Counted from the stretch's first letter, positions 25,748 through 34,292 are shown. The stretch is DNA of 64,000 nucleotides from Winogradskyella sp. MH6 (GCF_022810765.1 NZ_CP094494.1:1736001-1800000); one strand, 5' to 3'. Numbers and translations are program-made. Notes: generated from the sequence alone by a model not told the origin.

Positions 25748-27313
25748 ATGGCAAAAGTTAAAACAGCATCTAGAAATAAAGTACCATTTGGTCAAAAAGC
25801 AGCCTTTGGTTCTGGTCATTTTATTTTAAATATTCTACCAGGAACATTAGGTGTTTTTATTCAATTTTTCTTGTTAACAGCTTGGGGAGTTGACCCTTTA
25901 TGGGCTGGACTTTTGGGCGGTTTACCGAGAATTTTCGATTCTATCACTGATCCAATTATGGGTTTTATATCAGACAATACAAAATCTAAATGGGGAAGAC
26001 GAAGACCCTACATTTTTATTGGTGCTATAATTAGTGGAGTTTTATTCTTTTTAATGTGGCAATTAGATGACAATGCATCTCAGAGTTATATTATTTGGCA
26101 TGTTATGATTTTACAATTGTTATTTCTTATTGGAAATACAATGTTTGCAACACCTCTTGTTGGTCTTGGGTATGAAATGACATCAGACTATAATGAACGT
26201 ACAAGATTAATGGCGTTTTCTAATACAATGGGTCAAATTGCGTGGATGATTGTTCCGTGGTTGTATGTAATAATACCAGATACAGACACCTTTAATACAC
26301 AAACAGAAGGAGTGCGTACAATGGCTCTTATTGTAGGTGTGATGTGTGTTGTATTTGGGATTTTACCGGCATTATTTTGTAAAGGAATTGATGCTTCTCA
26401 CATGGAAAACAGAAAAGAAATCAATTTCAGAACATTAGCTACAAATATGAAGGAACTTCTCGCTGGGATTGTGCAGGTTTCAAAAAATAAAGCTTTTATG
26501 AAATTATGTGGAGCAACTTTTTTAGTCTTTAATGGTTTTCAGTTAGTCGCTGCATTTGGAGTGTTTATTATTGTGTTTTATCTATATAATGGTAGTTATG
26601 AATTGGCTGGTACATGGCCAGCTTGGTTTAATACCATAAATGCTATAATTACAGCATTTATAGTCATCCCAATTATTTCAAGAATGGCTAATAAATGGGG
26701 AAAGAAGAAAGCATTTATTATTTCTACAGTACTATCAATTATTGGTTATATACTAAAGTGGTGGGGATTTGATAAGGATCTAAATAGTCAATTTGCTCAG
26801 ACAAGTTTAGGTAAAAGTTTGAATGCTGGTGTTGGGTCTTTATTCGAGTCTTTAAACCCTGTTTTGGATAATATTGGTATGTCATGGTTTAGCATAGAGC
26901 CAGGAAGTGAAATTCCTTGGTTAATTTTTGTTCCAATTCCTTTATTTGCTTTTGGTATGGGAGGATTGTTTACACTAATGATGAGTATGACTGCTGATGT
27001 TTGTGATTTAGACGAGTTGGAAAATGGTATGCCTAGAAAAGAAGGAACATTTGGAGCTATTTATTGGCTAATGGTTAAAATCGGGCAATCAATTGCTCTA
27101 GTGTTAGGTGGAGTAATATTGAGTATCGTAGGTTTTGATCCCAATGCAACTGAACAATCAATAGAAACTATGAATAACCTTAGGATAGCAGATATTATTG
27201 TGCCATCAGCAACAGCAGCATTAGCTATTTGGGTGATGTGGAAATATAGCTTAACCGAAGATAGAGCTAAGGAAATAAAGAAAGAATTAGTAGAACGTAG
27301 AGGTGAATTATAA
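25748..27313 (+). CDS. GPH-type MFS oligosaccharide transporter
   Basis: This 521-aa inner-membrane carrier has about twelve hydrophobic segments. The glycoside-pentoside-hexuronide (MelB-like) motif appears at residues about 60-90: DSITDPIMGFISDNTKSKWG followed by RRRPYI. The corresponding second-half motif DVCDLDELENGMPRKEGTFG lies near residue 420. Cation-coupled sugar import is the family function. Placed between GH30 and a cytoplasmic GH17, and with a phosphorylase in the same operon, it most likely imports beta-linked glucose oligomers intact. It is 15 bp after GH30 and 21 bp before GH17. It has a longer inter-helical segment around 340-380 than small sugar carriers. Confidence 0.9.
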   Translation: MAKVKTASRNKVPFGQKAAFGSGHFILNILPGTLGVFIQFFLLTAWGVDPLWAGLLGGLPRIFDSITDPIMGFISDNTKSKWGRRRPYIFIGAIISGVLFFLMWQLDDNASQSYIIWHVMILQLLFLIGNTMFATPLVGLGYEMTSDYNERTRLMAFSNTMGQIAWMIVPWLYVIIPDTDTFNTQTEGVRTMALIVGVMCVVFGILPALFCKGIDASHMENRKEINFRTLATNMKELLAGIVQVSKNKAFMKLCGATFLVFNGFQLVAAFGVFIIVFYLYNGSYELAGTWPAWFNTINAIITAFIVIPIISRMANKWGKKKAFIISTVLSIIGYILKWWGFDKDLNSQFAQTSLGKSLNAGVGSLFESLNPVLDNIGMSWFSIEPGSEIPWLIFVPIPLFAFGMGGLFTLMMSMTADVCDLDELENGMPRKEGTFGAIYWLMVKIGQSIALVLGGVILSIVGFDPNATEQSIETMNNLRIADIIVPSATAALAIWVMWKYSLTEDRAKEIKKELVERRGEL

Positions 27314-27334
27314 AAATATAGAAGTAAGAATAAA

Positions 27335-28225
27335 ATGTCTTTAAGAAAAGAGAAATTTTTAGCATTGGCATCTATTGATTATGAAGGGATGTCAATTGAT
27401 GACTTAAGAAAGTTGTTTAGAAAAACGCTAAAGTCTGGCATGCATGGTTTGTGCTCTAGTCCTTATGAAGAAGGTCAAGAACCAGGAGATCAATTAACAG
27501 AAGCGCAAATACGACGTCGATTAGAAATCATGAAGCCATATACCAAATGGATAAGGTCATTTTCGTGTACTGAGGGTAATGAGTTAATTCCTAAAATAGC
27601 AAAAGAAATGGGAATGAAGACCTTGGTAGGAGCGTGGCTTGGTGATGACCCAGAAATAAATAAAAATGAGGTAGAAGGACTCATAAAACTATCTCTTGAA
27701 GGAGTGGTTGATATTGCTGCAGTTGGTAATGAGGTGATGTATAGAGGCGATTTAACAGAAGAGGAATTGTTGCAAAAAATTTATCATGTTAAAGATGCGC
27801 TTAAAGACACTAAAATTCCTGTAGGTTATGTAGATGCATACTATGAGTTCGAAGAAAGACCAGCAATTACAGATGCTTGCGATATTGTTTTAGCAAATTG
27901 CTATCCGTTTTGGGAAGGTTGTGATTTAGACTATTCTTTATTATACATGAAAGATATGTATAATAAAGCTTATAGAGCTGGTAAGGGTAAAAAGGTAATT
28001 ATTACCGAAACAGGGTGGCCAAGTGAGGGTACAAATTTACAAGGCGCTTTTCCTTCTGAAGAAAATGCGATAAAGTATTTTATTAATACACAAAAGTGGT
28101 CAAAAGAAGAAGATATTGACATATTCTATTTCTCATCATTTGATGAATCATGGAAAGTAGGAGGAGAAGGAGATGTTGGTGCTTTTTGGGGTATTTGGGA
28201 TAAAACCGAAAAACTTAAGTACTAG
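27335..28225 (+). CDS. Cytoplasmic GH17-family enzyme
   Basis: This 296-aa protein is a compact GH17 barrel with acid/base E133 in AAVGNEVMYRG and nucleophile E225 in VIITETGWPSEG. It has no signal peptide or lipobox: it starts MSLRKEKFLALASIDYEG and goes straight into the first barrel strand. It therefore should act in the cytoplasm on oligosaccharides brought in by the GPH carrier, for instance trimming or rearranging beta-1,3-gluco-oligomers that the phosphorylase cannot finish. It is the last gene of the operon (21 bp after the transporter). A 284-bp gap follows. Confidence 0.85.
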   Translation: MSLRKEKFLALASIDYEGMSIDDLRKLFRKTLKSGMHGLCSSPYEEGQEPGDQLTEAQIRRRLEIMKPYTKWIRSFSCTEGNELIPKIAKEMGMKTLVGAWLGDDPEINKNEVEGLIKLSLEGVVDIAAVGNEVMYRGDLTEEELLQKIYHVKDALKDTKIPVGYVDAYYEFEERPAITDACDIVLANCYPFWEGCDLDYSLLYMKDMYNKAYRAGKGKKVIITETGWPSEGTNLQGAFPSEENAIKYFINTQKWSKEEDIDIFYFSSFDESWKVGGEGDVGAFWGIWDKTEKLKY

Positions 28226-28384
28226 TGTGAACACTACAAATTATTTACAACAACTAAACCAAACACAACATTACCACTACAAAATAAGATTTTATGTTGG
28301 TTTATAAGCGGTTAGGTAACGGATAAGGTTAATGTATATAATGGTTTTGAGCCGAAAATTATTGAATAGCTAAATCGATTTCGT

Positions 28385-28399
28385 TGTATGTTTTTTGTA
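28385..28399 (+). promoter_or_regulatory. 15-bp element shared by two glucan-locus promoters (copy 2)
   Basis: TGTATGTTTTTTGTA begins 125 bp before the ATG at 28510 and is identical to 12788-12802. It lies in the 284-bp gap 28226-28509, which otherwise holds an inverted repeat (28449-28476) and no recognised terminator. Confidence 0.5.
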
Positions 28400-28448
28400 A
28401 AGGTGAAATTTGGAAATATTCAATTTTAAAACAATAATTTTATGAAAT

Positions 28449-28476
28449 AAGCAATTTAAAGTGTAAATAATTGCTT
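28449..28476 (+). repeat. Inverted repeat in the 5' leader of the T9SS binding protein
   Basis: AAGCAATT (28449-28456) and AATTGCTT (28469-28476) are perfect 8-bp arms around a 12-nt loop, 34 bp before the ATG at 28510. It may be an operator or a leader hairpin; the AT-rich context weakens the case. Confidence 0.35.
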
Positions 28477-28509
28477 CTGTTTAATAAATAACTAAAACAA
28501 ATAACAATT

Positions 28510-30162
28510 ATGAAAAAAATTACTTTTTTAATTTTTCTATTGAGTACAGTATTGGCTTTTGGTCAATCTCTACCTGTAGATTTTGAAGACGGTACAACTG
28601 CACCACAATTTCAATTTGGTAATTTAGGGTTTGGCAACATAGTCAATCCTGATCAATCAGGGCTGAATGTTTCTACAAGAGTATTAGAAATTAATAAACC
28701 AGATTCTGCAGATTGGTTTGGAGGTATTGGTTTCGAGACACCAGGTTTGCCACTTGTAGACTTAGCAAATGGAACAGAATTTACTATGAAGGTTTGGGCA
28801 CCTACTGCTGGTCAGAGTATTAGATTTCAAATACAAAACGGTCTAAGTGGAGAGCCAACATACAATAGAGATGTAGTTATTAATAGTGCTATGACTTGGG
28901 TGGAGGTTAGTTTTGATTTTACTTCTCAACCTGGATTAACAGGTACAGAACAATATCCAATAATAGTAATTCAGCCAAATTACGATCCAGCATGCGAAGG
29001 AGCATCACCAGCATGTACAACTGTGGGAACAGGTAATGGAGGTATTTGGTATATAGATGATATTGTACAAGTAGGCGCTGTTGTAGACCCAAATGAAGAT
29101 GCTTCACTTTCAGATTTAACAATAGATGCTGTTACTGTTTCAGGATTTTCACCAAATACTCTAACATACGATGTGGAGTTACCAAACGGAACAACAATGG
29201 CACCAACAGTTGCTGGTGTTGCTACTCAAGCAGGTAATGGTTCGTCTAACGTTAGCGTTACTCAAGCGTCTGGTGTGCCAGGTTCAGCAACTGTAGATGT
29301 TACAGCGCCAAACGGTGTGGATATGCAGACTTATACGGTTAACTTTACAGAAGCACCAGCCTTGCCGCCTGCAGCACCGACGCCACCTTCAATCCCTTCA
29401 ATTTCAATAATTAGTGATGTATTTACGAATGTTACTGTACCTCAAGTTGATACTTTTGGTGGTACTTTAACCAATTTTGATTTAAATACAGATGGTAATG
29501 AAGAAGCAAGGCTAATTACTGGTGGATCAGGATTTCAATTTAATTTTTTCCCAGGTAATGCATTTATAGATATTAGTCCTGCTGGATTCTTGCACTTAGA
29601 CGTTTACTGTGATAATCTAGCCGATAATGATATTTTGAGAATACGTTTACTAGATCCAGATCCAGGTGTTAATGGAGCAAATATTGCTAGATATGAATTT
29701 TCTGCTGCCCAGGCAGGAACTTGGGTTTCTATAGATCTTGAAATTCCTAATGGAACTAACTTAAATGATTTTGGAGATATTGATAGTGCGTCTTCGCCTG
29801 TTGATTTAACTAATTTATCGTTAATACAATTTAACACATTAGATTTAGGAAGTGGTCTAGCCTCAAAAGAAGTGTATATAAGTAACGTGTATTTCTATGG
29901 AGGCACATTATCAACTTTAGATGTTGAAGCAACTATTGATTTTAAAGTTTTCCCTAATCCTACTCAGGCAGACTGGAGTATTTCTAGTTCTAACATTATA
30001 AATAGTATAGCTGTTTATGATATTTTAGGTAAACAAGTATTGTCTTTAAAACCAAACTCAAATCAAGTTGTGCTAGATGCTTCTTCATTAAGATCTGGAA
30101 TTTATATAACAAAAATTGAAGGAGAAAACGGAACTAAAACAGTTAAGCTGGTTAAAAATTAA
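28510..30162 (+). CDS. T9SS-exported multimodular glycan-binding-type protein
   Basis: This 550-aa protein has a signal peptide (about 1-18, ending AFGQS). Module 1 (about 20-195) is a jelly-roll-like domain ending IWYIDDIVQ. A cadherin-like beta-sandwich follows at about 200-285 (DASLSDLTIDAVTVSGFSPN). A Pro-rich linker (PALPPAAPTPPSIP) leads to module 2 (about 300-470), which opens ISDVFTNVTV and ends VYISNVYFYGG. The C-terminal T9SS type A sorting domain is about 475-550 (FKVFPNPTQADWSISS). There are no catalytic signatures. Module 1 resembles the C-terminus of the PKD lipoprotein and module 2 that of the lipoprotein at 16121, so all three probably bind the same polysaccharide. A terminator follows at 30191. 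Confidence 0.8.
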   Translation: MKKITFLIFLLSTVLAFGQSLPVDFEDGTTAPQFQFGNLGFGNIVNPDQSGLNVSTRVLEINKPDSADWFGGIGFETPGLPLVDLANGTEFTMKVWAPTAGQSIRFQIQNGLSGEPTYNRDVVINSAMTWVEVSFDFTSQPGLTGTEQYPIIVIQPNYDPACEGASPACTTVGTGNGGIWYIDDIVQVGAVVDPNEDASLSDLTIDAVTVSGFSPNTLTYDVELPNGTTMAPTVAGVATQAGNGSSNVSVTQASGVPGSATVDVTAPNGVDMQTYTVNFTEAPALPPAAPTPPSIPSISIISDVFTNVTVPQVDTFGGTLTNFDLNTDGNEEARLITGGSGFQFNFFPGNAFIDISPAGFLHLDVYCDNLADNDILRIRLLDPDPGVNGANIARYEFSAAQAGTWVSIDLEIPNGTNLNDFGDIDSASSPVDLTNLSLIQFNTLDLGSGLASKEVYISNVYFYGGTLSTLDVEATIDFKVFPNPTQADWSISSSNIINSIAVYDILGKQVLSLKPNSNQVVLDASSLRSGIYITKIEGENGTKTVKLVKN

Positions 30163-30190
30163 TAGCGAATCTAATTAATAGAAAGAAGAA

Positions 30191-30220
30191 AGGGCGTATT
30201 TTTACTATACGCTCTTTTTT
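30191..30220 (+). terminator. Intrinsic terminator after the T9SS binding protein
   Basis: AGGGCGTAT and ATACGCTCT form a 9-bp stem (one G-U pair) with a 7-nt loop, followed by a T-run at 30216-30220. The next gene starts only 22 bp later. Confidence 0.85.
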
Positions 30221-30241
30221 ATTTAACCAAAAAAATAATCT

Positions 30242-31240
30242 ATGACTACTTTAAAAGAATTAGCAAAACTCTTAAATATTTCGGTTTCAACAGTTTCAAA
30301 AGCACTGAACGATAGCCATGAAATTAGTGAGAATACTAAAAGAAGGGTTAATGAATTGGCAGAAAAACTAAATTACAAGCCTAATCGTATAGCTCAACAA
30401 TTAAAGAGTAATAGAACAAAGACAATAGGTGTAATTTTGCCGACCGTTACAAATCCTTTTTTTGCTGAGGTTTTACACGGTATAGAAACTAGTGCTACAA
30501 AAAACAACTACGACATTATTGTCTGTTTGTCAGATGAGTCATTAACAAAAGAACAACGTAGTTTAGAATTGTTATCTAATGGAAGTGTTGACGGTTTTAT
30601 AATGGCTGTAGCAAGAGAAAGTCAAGTAGAAGAGCAAACAACACATATAAATACTGTTATTAATAGTAAAATACCAGTCTTAATGTTTGATAGGGTTGTT
30701 AATGAAATATTGTGTGATAAGGTTGTGGTAGATGATTTTCAATCTGTATATGAGGCTACGGAATATTTAATAAAAAAAGAAAAAAGAAAGCATATTTTAT
30801 TGGTAAGTAATATTGAAGAGCTCAGCGTTGGAAAGCTTAGAATTAAAGGTTACCAAAAAGCTATTGAAGATGCTAACCTAAAATCTAATGTATTAAAGCT
30901 CAGTAAAGTTGATGATGTAGAAAAGCATGTATACAAATACCTTCAAAATAATTCTGATACAGATGCTATTGTATCCATTGACCACATAACAGGTATCATT
31001 GCTATTAATATGGCAAAAAAAACAGGAAAAATAGTACCCAAGGATTTATCTGTAATAGGATTTGGGTATGAACATACACAGTTGTTGTCTAGCCCAAAGA
31101 TTTCAATAGTTCATCAAAAAGCCTATGAAATAGGTGAGATGTCTGTAAAACTACTAATTGACAATTTGCAATCAGATGACCATAAAACACAGACTATAGT
31201 TGTGCCAAGCGAACTTAAATTAAGCGAGTCTACTAAGTAA
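30242..31240 (+). CDS. LacI-family regulator at the end of the glucan locus
   Basis: This 332-aa full-length LacI/GalR protein has the HTH TTLKELAKLLNISVSTVSKA at the N-terminus and the hinge YKPNRIAQQLKSNRTK. Its effector domain includes TIGVILPTVTNPFFAEVL, DGFIMAVA and VIGFGYEHTQLLSSP. It begins 22 bp after a strong terminator, so it depends on read-through or on a promoter overlapping the terminator. By position it is a candidate regulator of the glucan genes, alongside the membrane propeller regulator. No clear CG-centred LacI palindrome was recognised in front of 12917 or 28510, so its targets are unknown. It differs from the LacI at 2829-3857. Confidence 0.88.
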   Translation: MTTLKELAKLLNISVSTVSKALNDSHEISENTKRRVNELAEKLNYKPNRIAQQLKSNRTKTIGVILPTVTNPFFAEVLHGIETSATKNNYDIIVCLSDESLTKEQRSLELLSNGSVDGFIMAVARESQVEEQTTHINTVINSKIPVLMFDRVVNEILCDKVVVDDFQSVYEATEYLIKKEKRKHILLVSNIEELSVGKLRIKGYQKAIEDANLKSNVLKLSKVDDVEKHVYKYLQNNSDTDAIVSIDHITGIIAINMAKKTGKIVPKDLSVIGFGYEHTQLLSSPKISIVHQKAYEIGEMSVKLLIDNLQSDDHKTQTIVVPSELKLSESTK

Positions 31241-31250
31241 TATAACAAAA

Positions 31251-31275
31251 AAAGCCTGATTTTTTATCAGGCTTT
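31251..31275. terminator. Bidirectional terminator between convergent genes
   Basis: AAAGCCTGAT / TTTTT / ATCAGGCTTT is a perfect 10-bp stem with a 5-nt loop, flanked by A-rich and T-rich tails. It lies 10 bp after the LacI stop and 24 bp before the convergent lipoprotein stop, so it can serve both. Confidence 0.85.
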
Positions 31276-31299
31276 ATATTTTCTAGATTAAGAAACTTT

Positions 31300-31668
31300 T
31301 TAGTGTCCTTTCATCTTGTCAGCAGCTTCTTTTCCTGCTTCTTTTACTTTATCAGCAGCATCGTTAGCGGCATCTTTAGCGTCATTTGCCATTTTTTCAG
31401 CACCTTCTTTTACGCTATCAACTGCATCATCAGCAGCGTCCATAGCATCGTCCATTGCTTCACCTGCTTCGTCGGCAGCATCTTCAGCAGCATCTTTAAC
31501 GTCATCTGCAGCGTCTTTAGCGGCATCTTTTGCGTCATCCATTGCTTCACCTGCTTTGTCAGCAGCATTTTCAACAGCGTCTTCAGCTTTTTCTTTAGTC
31601 TCTCTACAAGAATTTAATGATAAGCCTAAAAATGCAACTAAGGCTAAACTTAATACAACTTTTTTCAT
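31300..31668 (-). CDS. Small Ala/Asp/Lys-repeat lipoprotein
   Basis: This 122-aa protein has a signal peptide and lipobox LGLSLNSC (C21). The rest (residues 22-122) is low-complexity sequence built from repeats such as DAAEDAADEAGEAMDDA and DAADKVKEAG, with alternating acidic and basic residues. It predicts a continuous charged amphipathic helix like LEA or apolipoprotein-type proteins. It probably sits on the envelope as an extended helical filament; stress protection or outer membrane-peptidoglycan spacing are guesses. The repetitive codons create a long open frame on the opposite strand that is not believed to be a gene. It converges on LacI through a shared terminator. Confidence 0.8.
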   Translation of the reverse strand: MKKVVLSLALVAFLGLSLNSCRETKEKAEDAVENAADKAGEAMDDAKDAAKDAADDVKDAAEDAADEAGEAMDDAMDAADDAVDSVKEGAEKMANDAKDAANDAADKVKEAGKEAADKMKGH

Positions 31669-31765
31669 TTTTATAGTTTTAGTGTTAATTGTGGTTAATG
31701 CACTAATTTAACAATTTAAATGAAATTTTAACAAAATTTCAACACTTATTAATAGTGCGACTTAG

Positions 31766-33007
31766 CTATATACGTATAAATTTTAATATTTGGATGACTG
31801 CTCCTTTATTTTTTTCTATATACTTTTTATTGATTAAACCTTGACTTTTTCTATAAGGTTCATCAGAAACTAAGGTTTTTAGAGTTGAATTAAAGTCTGT
31901 CAGTGTTGGTACCGAAGTTACTCCTCCAAGTTTAATAAGAGCGTCAGCTTCAGGAAATTTACTATAGTTTTTTCCAATTATTATAGGTACTCCAAATACT
32001 GCTGGTTCTAAAATGTTATGTAAACCAGTTGTTCCAGCTGCACCACCAACATATACGATGTCTGCATAACTATAGACTCTACTGAGATAACCTATAGTAT
32101 CTAAGATGAAAACACTATAATTTGAAAGATTTTTTTTATTAGACAATTCAGAAAAGCAAATAGACTTAACCTTTATTTGAGATTTAAGAGACTCTATATA
32201 ACTAGGTTTAATATTGTGTGGGGCAATTATAACTTTTACCTTCTCAAAGTCTAGTGTATTAATGTAGTCCATGTAAAGTTTATCATCTTCTGGCCAAGTA
32301 CTACCAAAAACAATACATAATCTATCTTGCTTGAAATCTTCAATAAAATCTACTGAATTATCAATTTTTAATTGATTGCTCACTCGGTCAAATCTTGTGT
32401 CTCCAGAAACAGAAACATCGTTGTAGCTAATGCTTTCTAACAGTGTTTTAGAGGCTTCATTTTGAGTAAAAATGTGATCAAAAGCAAATAGCGCTTTTTT
32501 CATAAAACCTCCATACCATTTAAAGAAGCTTTGAGATTTTCTAAATACTGCAGAAATAAGTATGGCTTTGTGTTTTCTCTTTTTTAGTTCAAGCAAAAAG
32601 TTTGGCCAAATCTCATATTTTACAAAAATGGTATAATCAGGGTTTACAAGATTTAAGAACCTTCTTGCATTTGCTTTGGTGTCTAATGGCATGTAAACCA
32701 CAACATCTGCAATCTTAGAATTTTTTCTAACCTCGTAACCCGAAGGCGAAAAAAATGAAAGTATCACTTTATAGTCTGGATACTTCTCCTTTAAAGCTTC
32801 AAAAACTGGGAGCCCTTGTTCATATTCACCTAAAGAAGCAGCATGAAACCAAAATGTTTTGTCATTGCGATTTATATGCTTTTCTAGGGTTTTGAATGTT
32901 TTGCGTCTTCCAATAACACCTAGTTTTAGCTTAGGATTAAAAAGCGCTAACAGATTAAGCACAAAACTTGCAATGTAAATTCCTAAAGAATAAAGTAGTT
33001 TCAACAT
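31766..33007 (-). CDS. waaA: 3-deoxy-D-manno-octulosonic acid (Kdo) transferase
   Basis: This 413-aa GT30-family glycosyltransferase transfers Kdo from CMP-Kdo to lipid A precursor at the inner face of the cytoplasmic membrane. An N-terminal hydrophobic segment (about 1-25) acts as membrane anchor. The GT-B fold carries FWFHAASLGEYEQGLP (the conserved Glu-containing loop), KYEIWPNFL, FGSTWPEDD and the C-terminal donor region VGGAAGTTGLHNILEPAVFG. It is divergent from the DegT aminotransferase gene with a 124-bp gap. The gene pair waaA and DegT/galE suggests an envelope glycan neighbourhood. Confidence 0.93.
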   Translation of the reverse strand: MLKLLYSLGIYIASFVLNLLALFNPKLKLGVIGRRKTFKTLEKHINRNDKTFWFHAASLGEYEQGLPVFEALKEKYPDYKVILSFFSPSGYEVRKNSKIADVVVYMPLDTKANARRFLNLVNPDYTIFVKYEIWPNFLLELKKRKHKAILISAVFRKSQSFFKWYGGFMKKALFAFDHIFTQNEASKTLLESISYNDVSVSGDTRFDRVSNQLKIDNSVDFIEDFKQDRLCIVFGSTWPEDDKLYMDYINTLDFEKVKVIIAPHNIKPSYIESLKSQIKVKSICFSELSNKKNLSNYSVFILDTIGYLSRVYSYADIVYVGGAAGTTGLHNILEPAVFGVPIIIGKNYSKFPEADALIKLGGVTSVPTLTDFNSTLKTLVSDEPYRKSQGLINKKYIEKNKGAVIQILKFIRI

Positions 33008-33049
33008 AAAAAGTTTGTGCTAAAATACATTTCTTTCAGTTAAAATGCA

Positions 33050-33080
33050 TTGGCTTAGCAGTTACAATTTTGTATTTTCG
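33050..33080 (+). promoter_or_regulatory. Promoter of the DegT-galE operon
   Basis: TTG (33050-33052), a 20-bp spacer and TATTTTCG (33073-33080, one mismatch to TAnnTTTG) fit the Bacteroidota promoter. Transcription would begin near 33087, downstream of the in-frame ATG at 33045. This rules that ATG out and supports the ATG at 33132. Confidence 0.55.
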
Positions 33081-33131
33081 CCTAGAGCATTTTTTAGAAT
33101 GCATTTCAGAACACATATAATCCTTCACGGA

Positions 33132-34289
33132 ATGAAAAAAATACAAATGGTTGACCTTCAGAGTCAATACGCAAAAATAAAAGATGTTGTAGATACTTCA
33201 ATTCAAGAAATTTTAGAAAGTGCAGCATTTATAAACGGACCAAAGGTTCATCAATTTCAGAAAAACTTAGAAGATTACCTTGGTGTAAAACATGTCATCC
33301 CTTGTGCTAACGGAACAGATGCACTACAAATTGCAATGATGGGTTTGGGACTTAATCCAGGCGATGAAGTTATTACTGCAGATTTTACCTTTGCTGCAAC
33401 GGTAGAGGTAATTGCTTTATTGCAGTTGACACCAGTTTTGGTAGATGTAGATCCAATAACTTTTAATATTGATGTAGCAGCTATTGAGAAGGCTATTACA
33501 CCAAAGACTAAGGCTATTGTTCCTGTTCATTTATTTGGCTTAGCCGCTGATATGGATGCAATTATGGCTTTAGCAGAAAAACACAATCTTTATGTAATTG
33601 AAGACAATGCGCAAGGAATAGGTGCTAGCTATACACATAAAGATGGCTCAAAAACTAAAACAGGAGCCATAGGTCATGTAGCTTCAACATCATTTTTTCC
33701 TTCTAAGAACTTAGGTTGCTACGGTGACGGAGGTGCTATCTTTACAAATGATGATGATTTAGCACATATTATAAGAGGTATTGTAAATCATGGTATGTAC
33801 GAAAGATATCACCATGATGTAGTTGGAGTAAATTCTAGATTAGACTCTATACAAGCTGCGGTGTTAGATGCAAAATTACCACATTTAGATAGTTATAATG
33901 AAGCAAGAAGAAACGCAGCAAGAAAGTACACTGAAGCGTTTAAGAATCATCCAAAAATCATAACACCATCAGGTAATACAACTTGCGATGGTATATGTGA
34001 TATTTGCGATTGTCACGTTTTTCATCAATATACTCTAAATTTAAATGATGTTGATAGAGATGCTTTAGTTAAGCATTTACAAGAAAATAATATTCCTTGC
34101 GGAGTCTATTACCCAATCCCTCTTCATTTACAGAAAGCTTACAGAGATGAGCGTTATAATGAAGACGATTTTAAAGTTACAAATCAGTTGGTTAAATCGG
34201 TAATTTCTCTACCAATGCATACAGAGTTAGATGATGAGCAAATTGAGTTTATTACATCGACTGTTCTTAATTTTATAAACCAAAACTAA
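33132..34289 (+). CDS. DegT/DnrJ/EryC1 family sugar aminotransferase
   Basis: Start chosen at ATG 33132 (MKKIQMVDLQSQYAKIK, the family's usual beginning) because the in-frame ATG at 33045 precedes the likely transcription start. The protein is 385 aa. It is a PLP-dependent aminotransferase with the fold-type I signature: IEDNAQGIGA supplies the Asp that binds the PLP ring, and the Schiff-base lysine is K192 in TSFFPSKNLGCYGDGG. Such enzymes transaminate nucleotide-linked keto-sugars for surface polysaccharide or glycoprotein glycans. A cysteine-rich insert (CDGICDICDC, about residues 282-291) lies in the C-terminal half and may bind metal. galE begins 3 bp downstream. Confidence 0.9.
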   Translation: MKKIQMVDLQSQYAKIKDVVDTSIQEILESAAFINGPKVHQFQKNLEDYLGVKHVIPCANGTDALQIAMMGLGLNPGDEVITADFTFAATVEVIALLQLTPVLVDVDPITFNIDVAAIEKAITPKTKAIVPVHLFGLAADMDAIMALAEKHNLYVIEDNAQGIGASYTHKDGSKTKTGAIGHVASTSFFPSKNLGCYGDGGAIFTNDDDLAHIIRGIVNHGMYERYHHDVVGVNSRLDSIQAAVLDAKLPHLDSYNEARRNAARKYTEAFKNHPKIITPSGNTTCDGICDICDCHVFHQYTLNLNDVDRDALVKHLQENNIPCGVYYPIPLHLQKAYRDERYNEDDFKVTNQLVKSVISLPMHTELDDEQIEFITSTVLNFINQN

Positions 34290-34292
34290 AGG

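Noticed and set aside
31316..31600. Repeated short units resembling a CRISPR or tandem repeat array
   Set aside because: The units are codon repeats of the lipoprotein, irregular in length and in frame, without spacers or cas genes.
31316..31711. Open frame of 131 codons on the plus strand opposite the repeat lipoprotein
   Set aside because: It exists only because the antisense of Ala/Asp/Lys repeats lacks stops. It is Ser/Ala-rich with no signal or domain, and the minus-strand gene has a clear lipobox.
33045..33131. N-terminal extension of the DegT aminotransferase
   Set aside because: The likely promoter at 33050-33080 lies inside it, and family members begin at the MKKIQMVDL Met.
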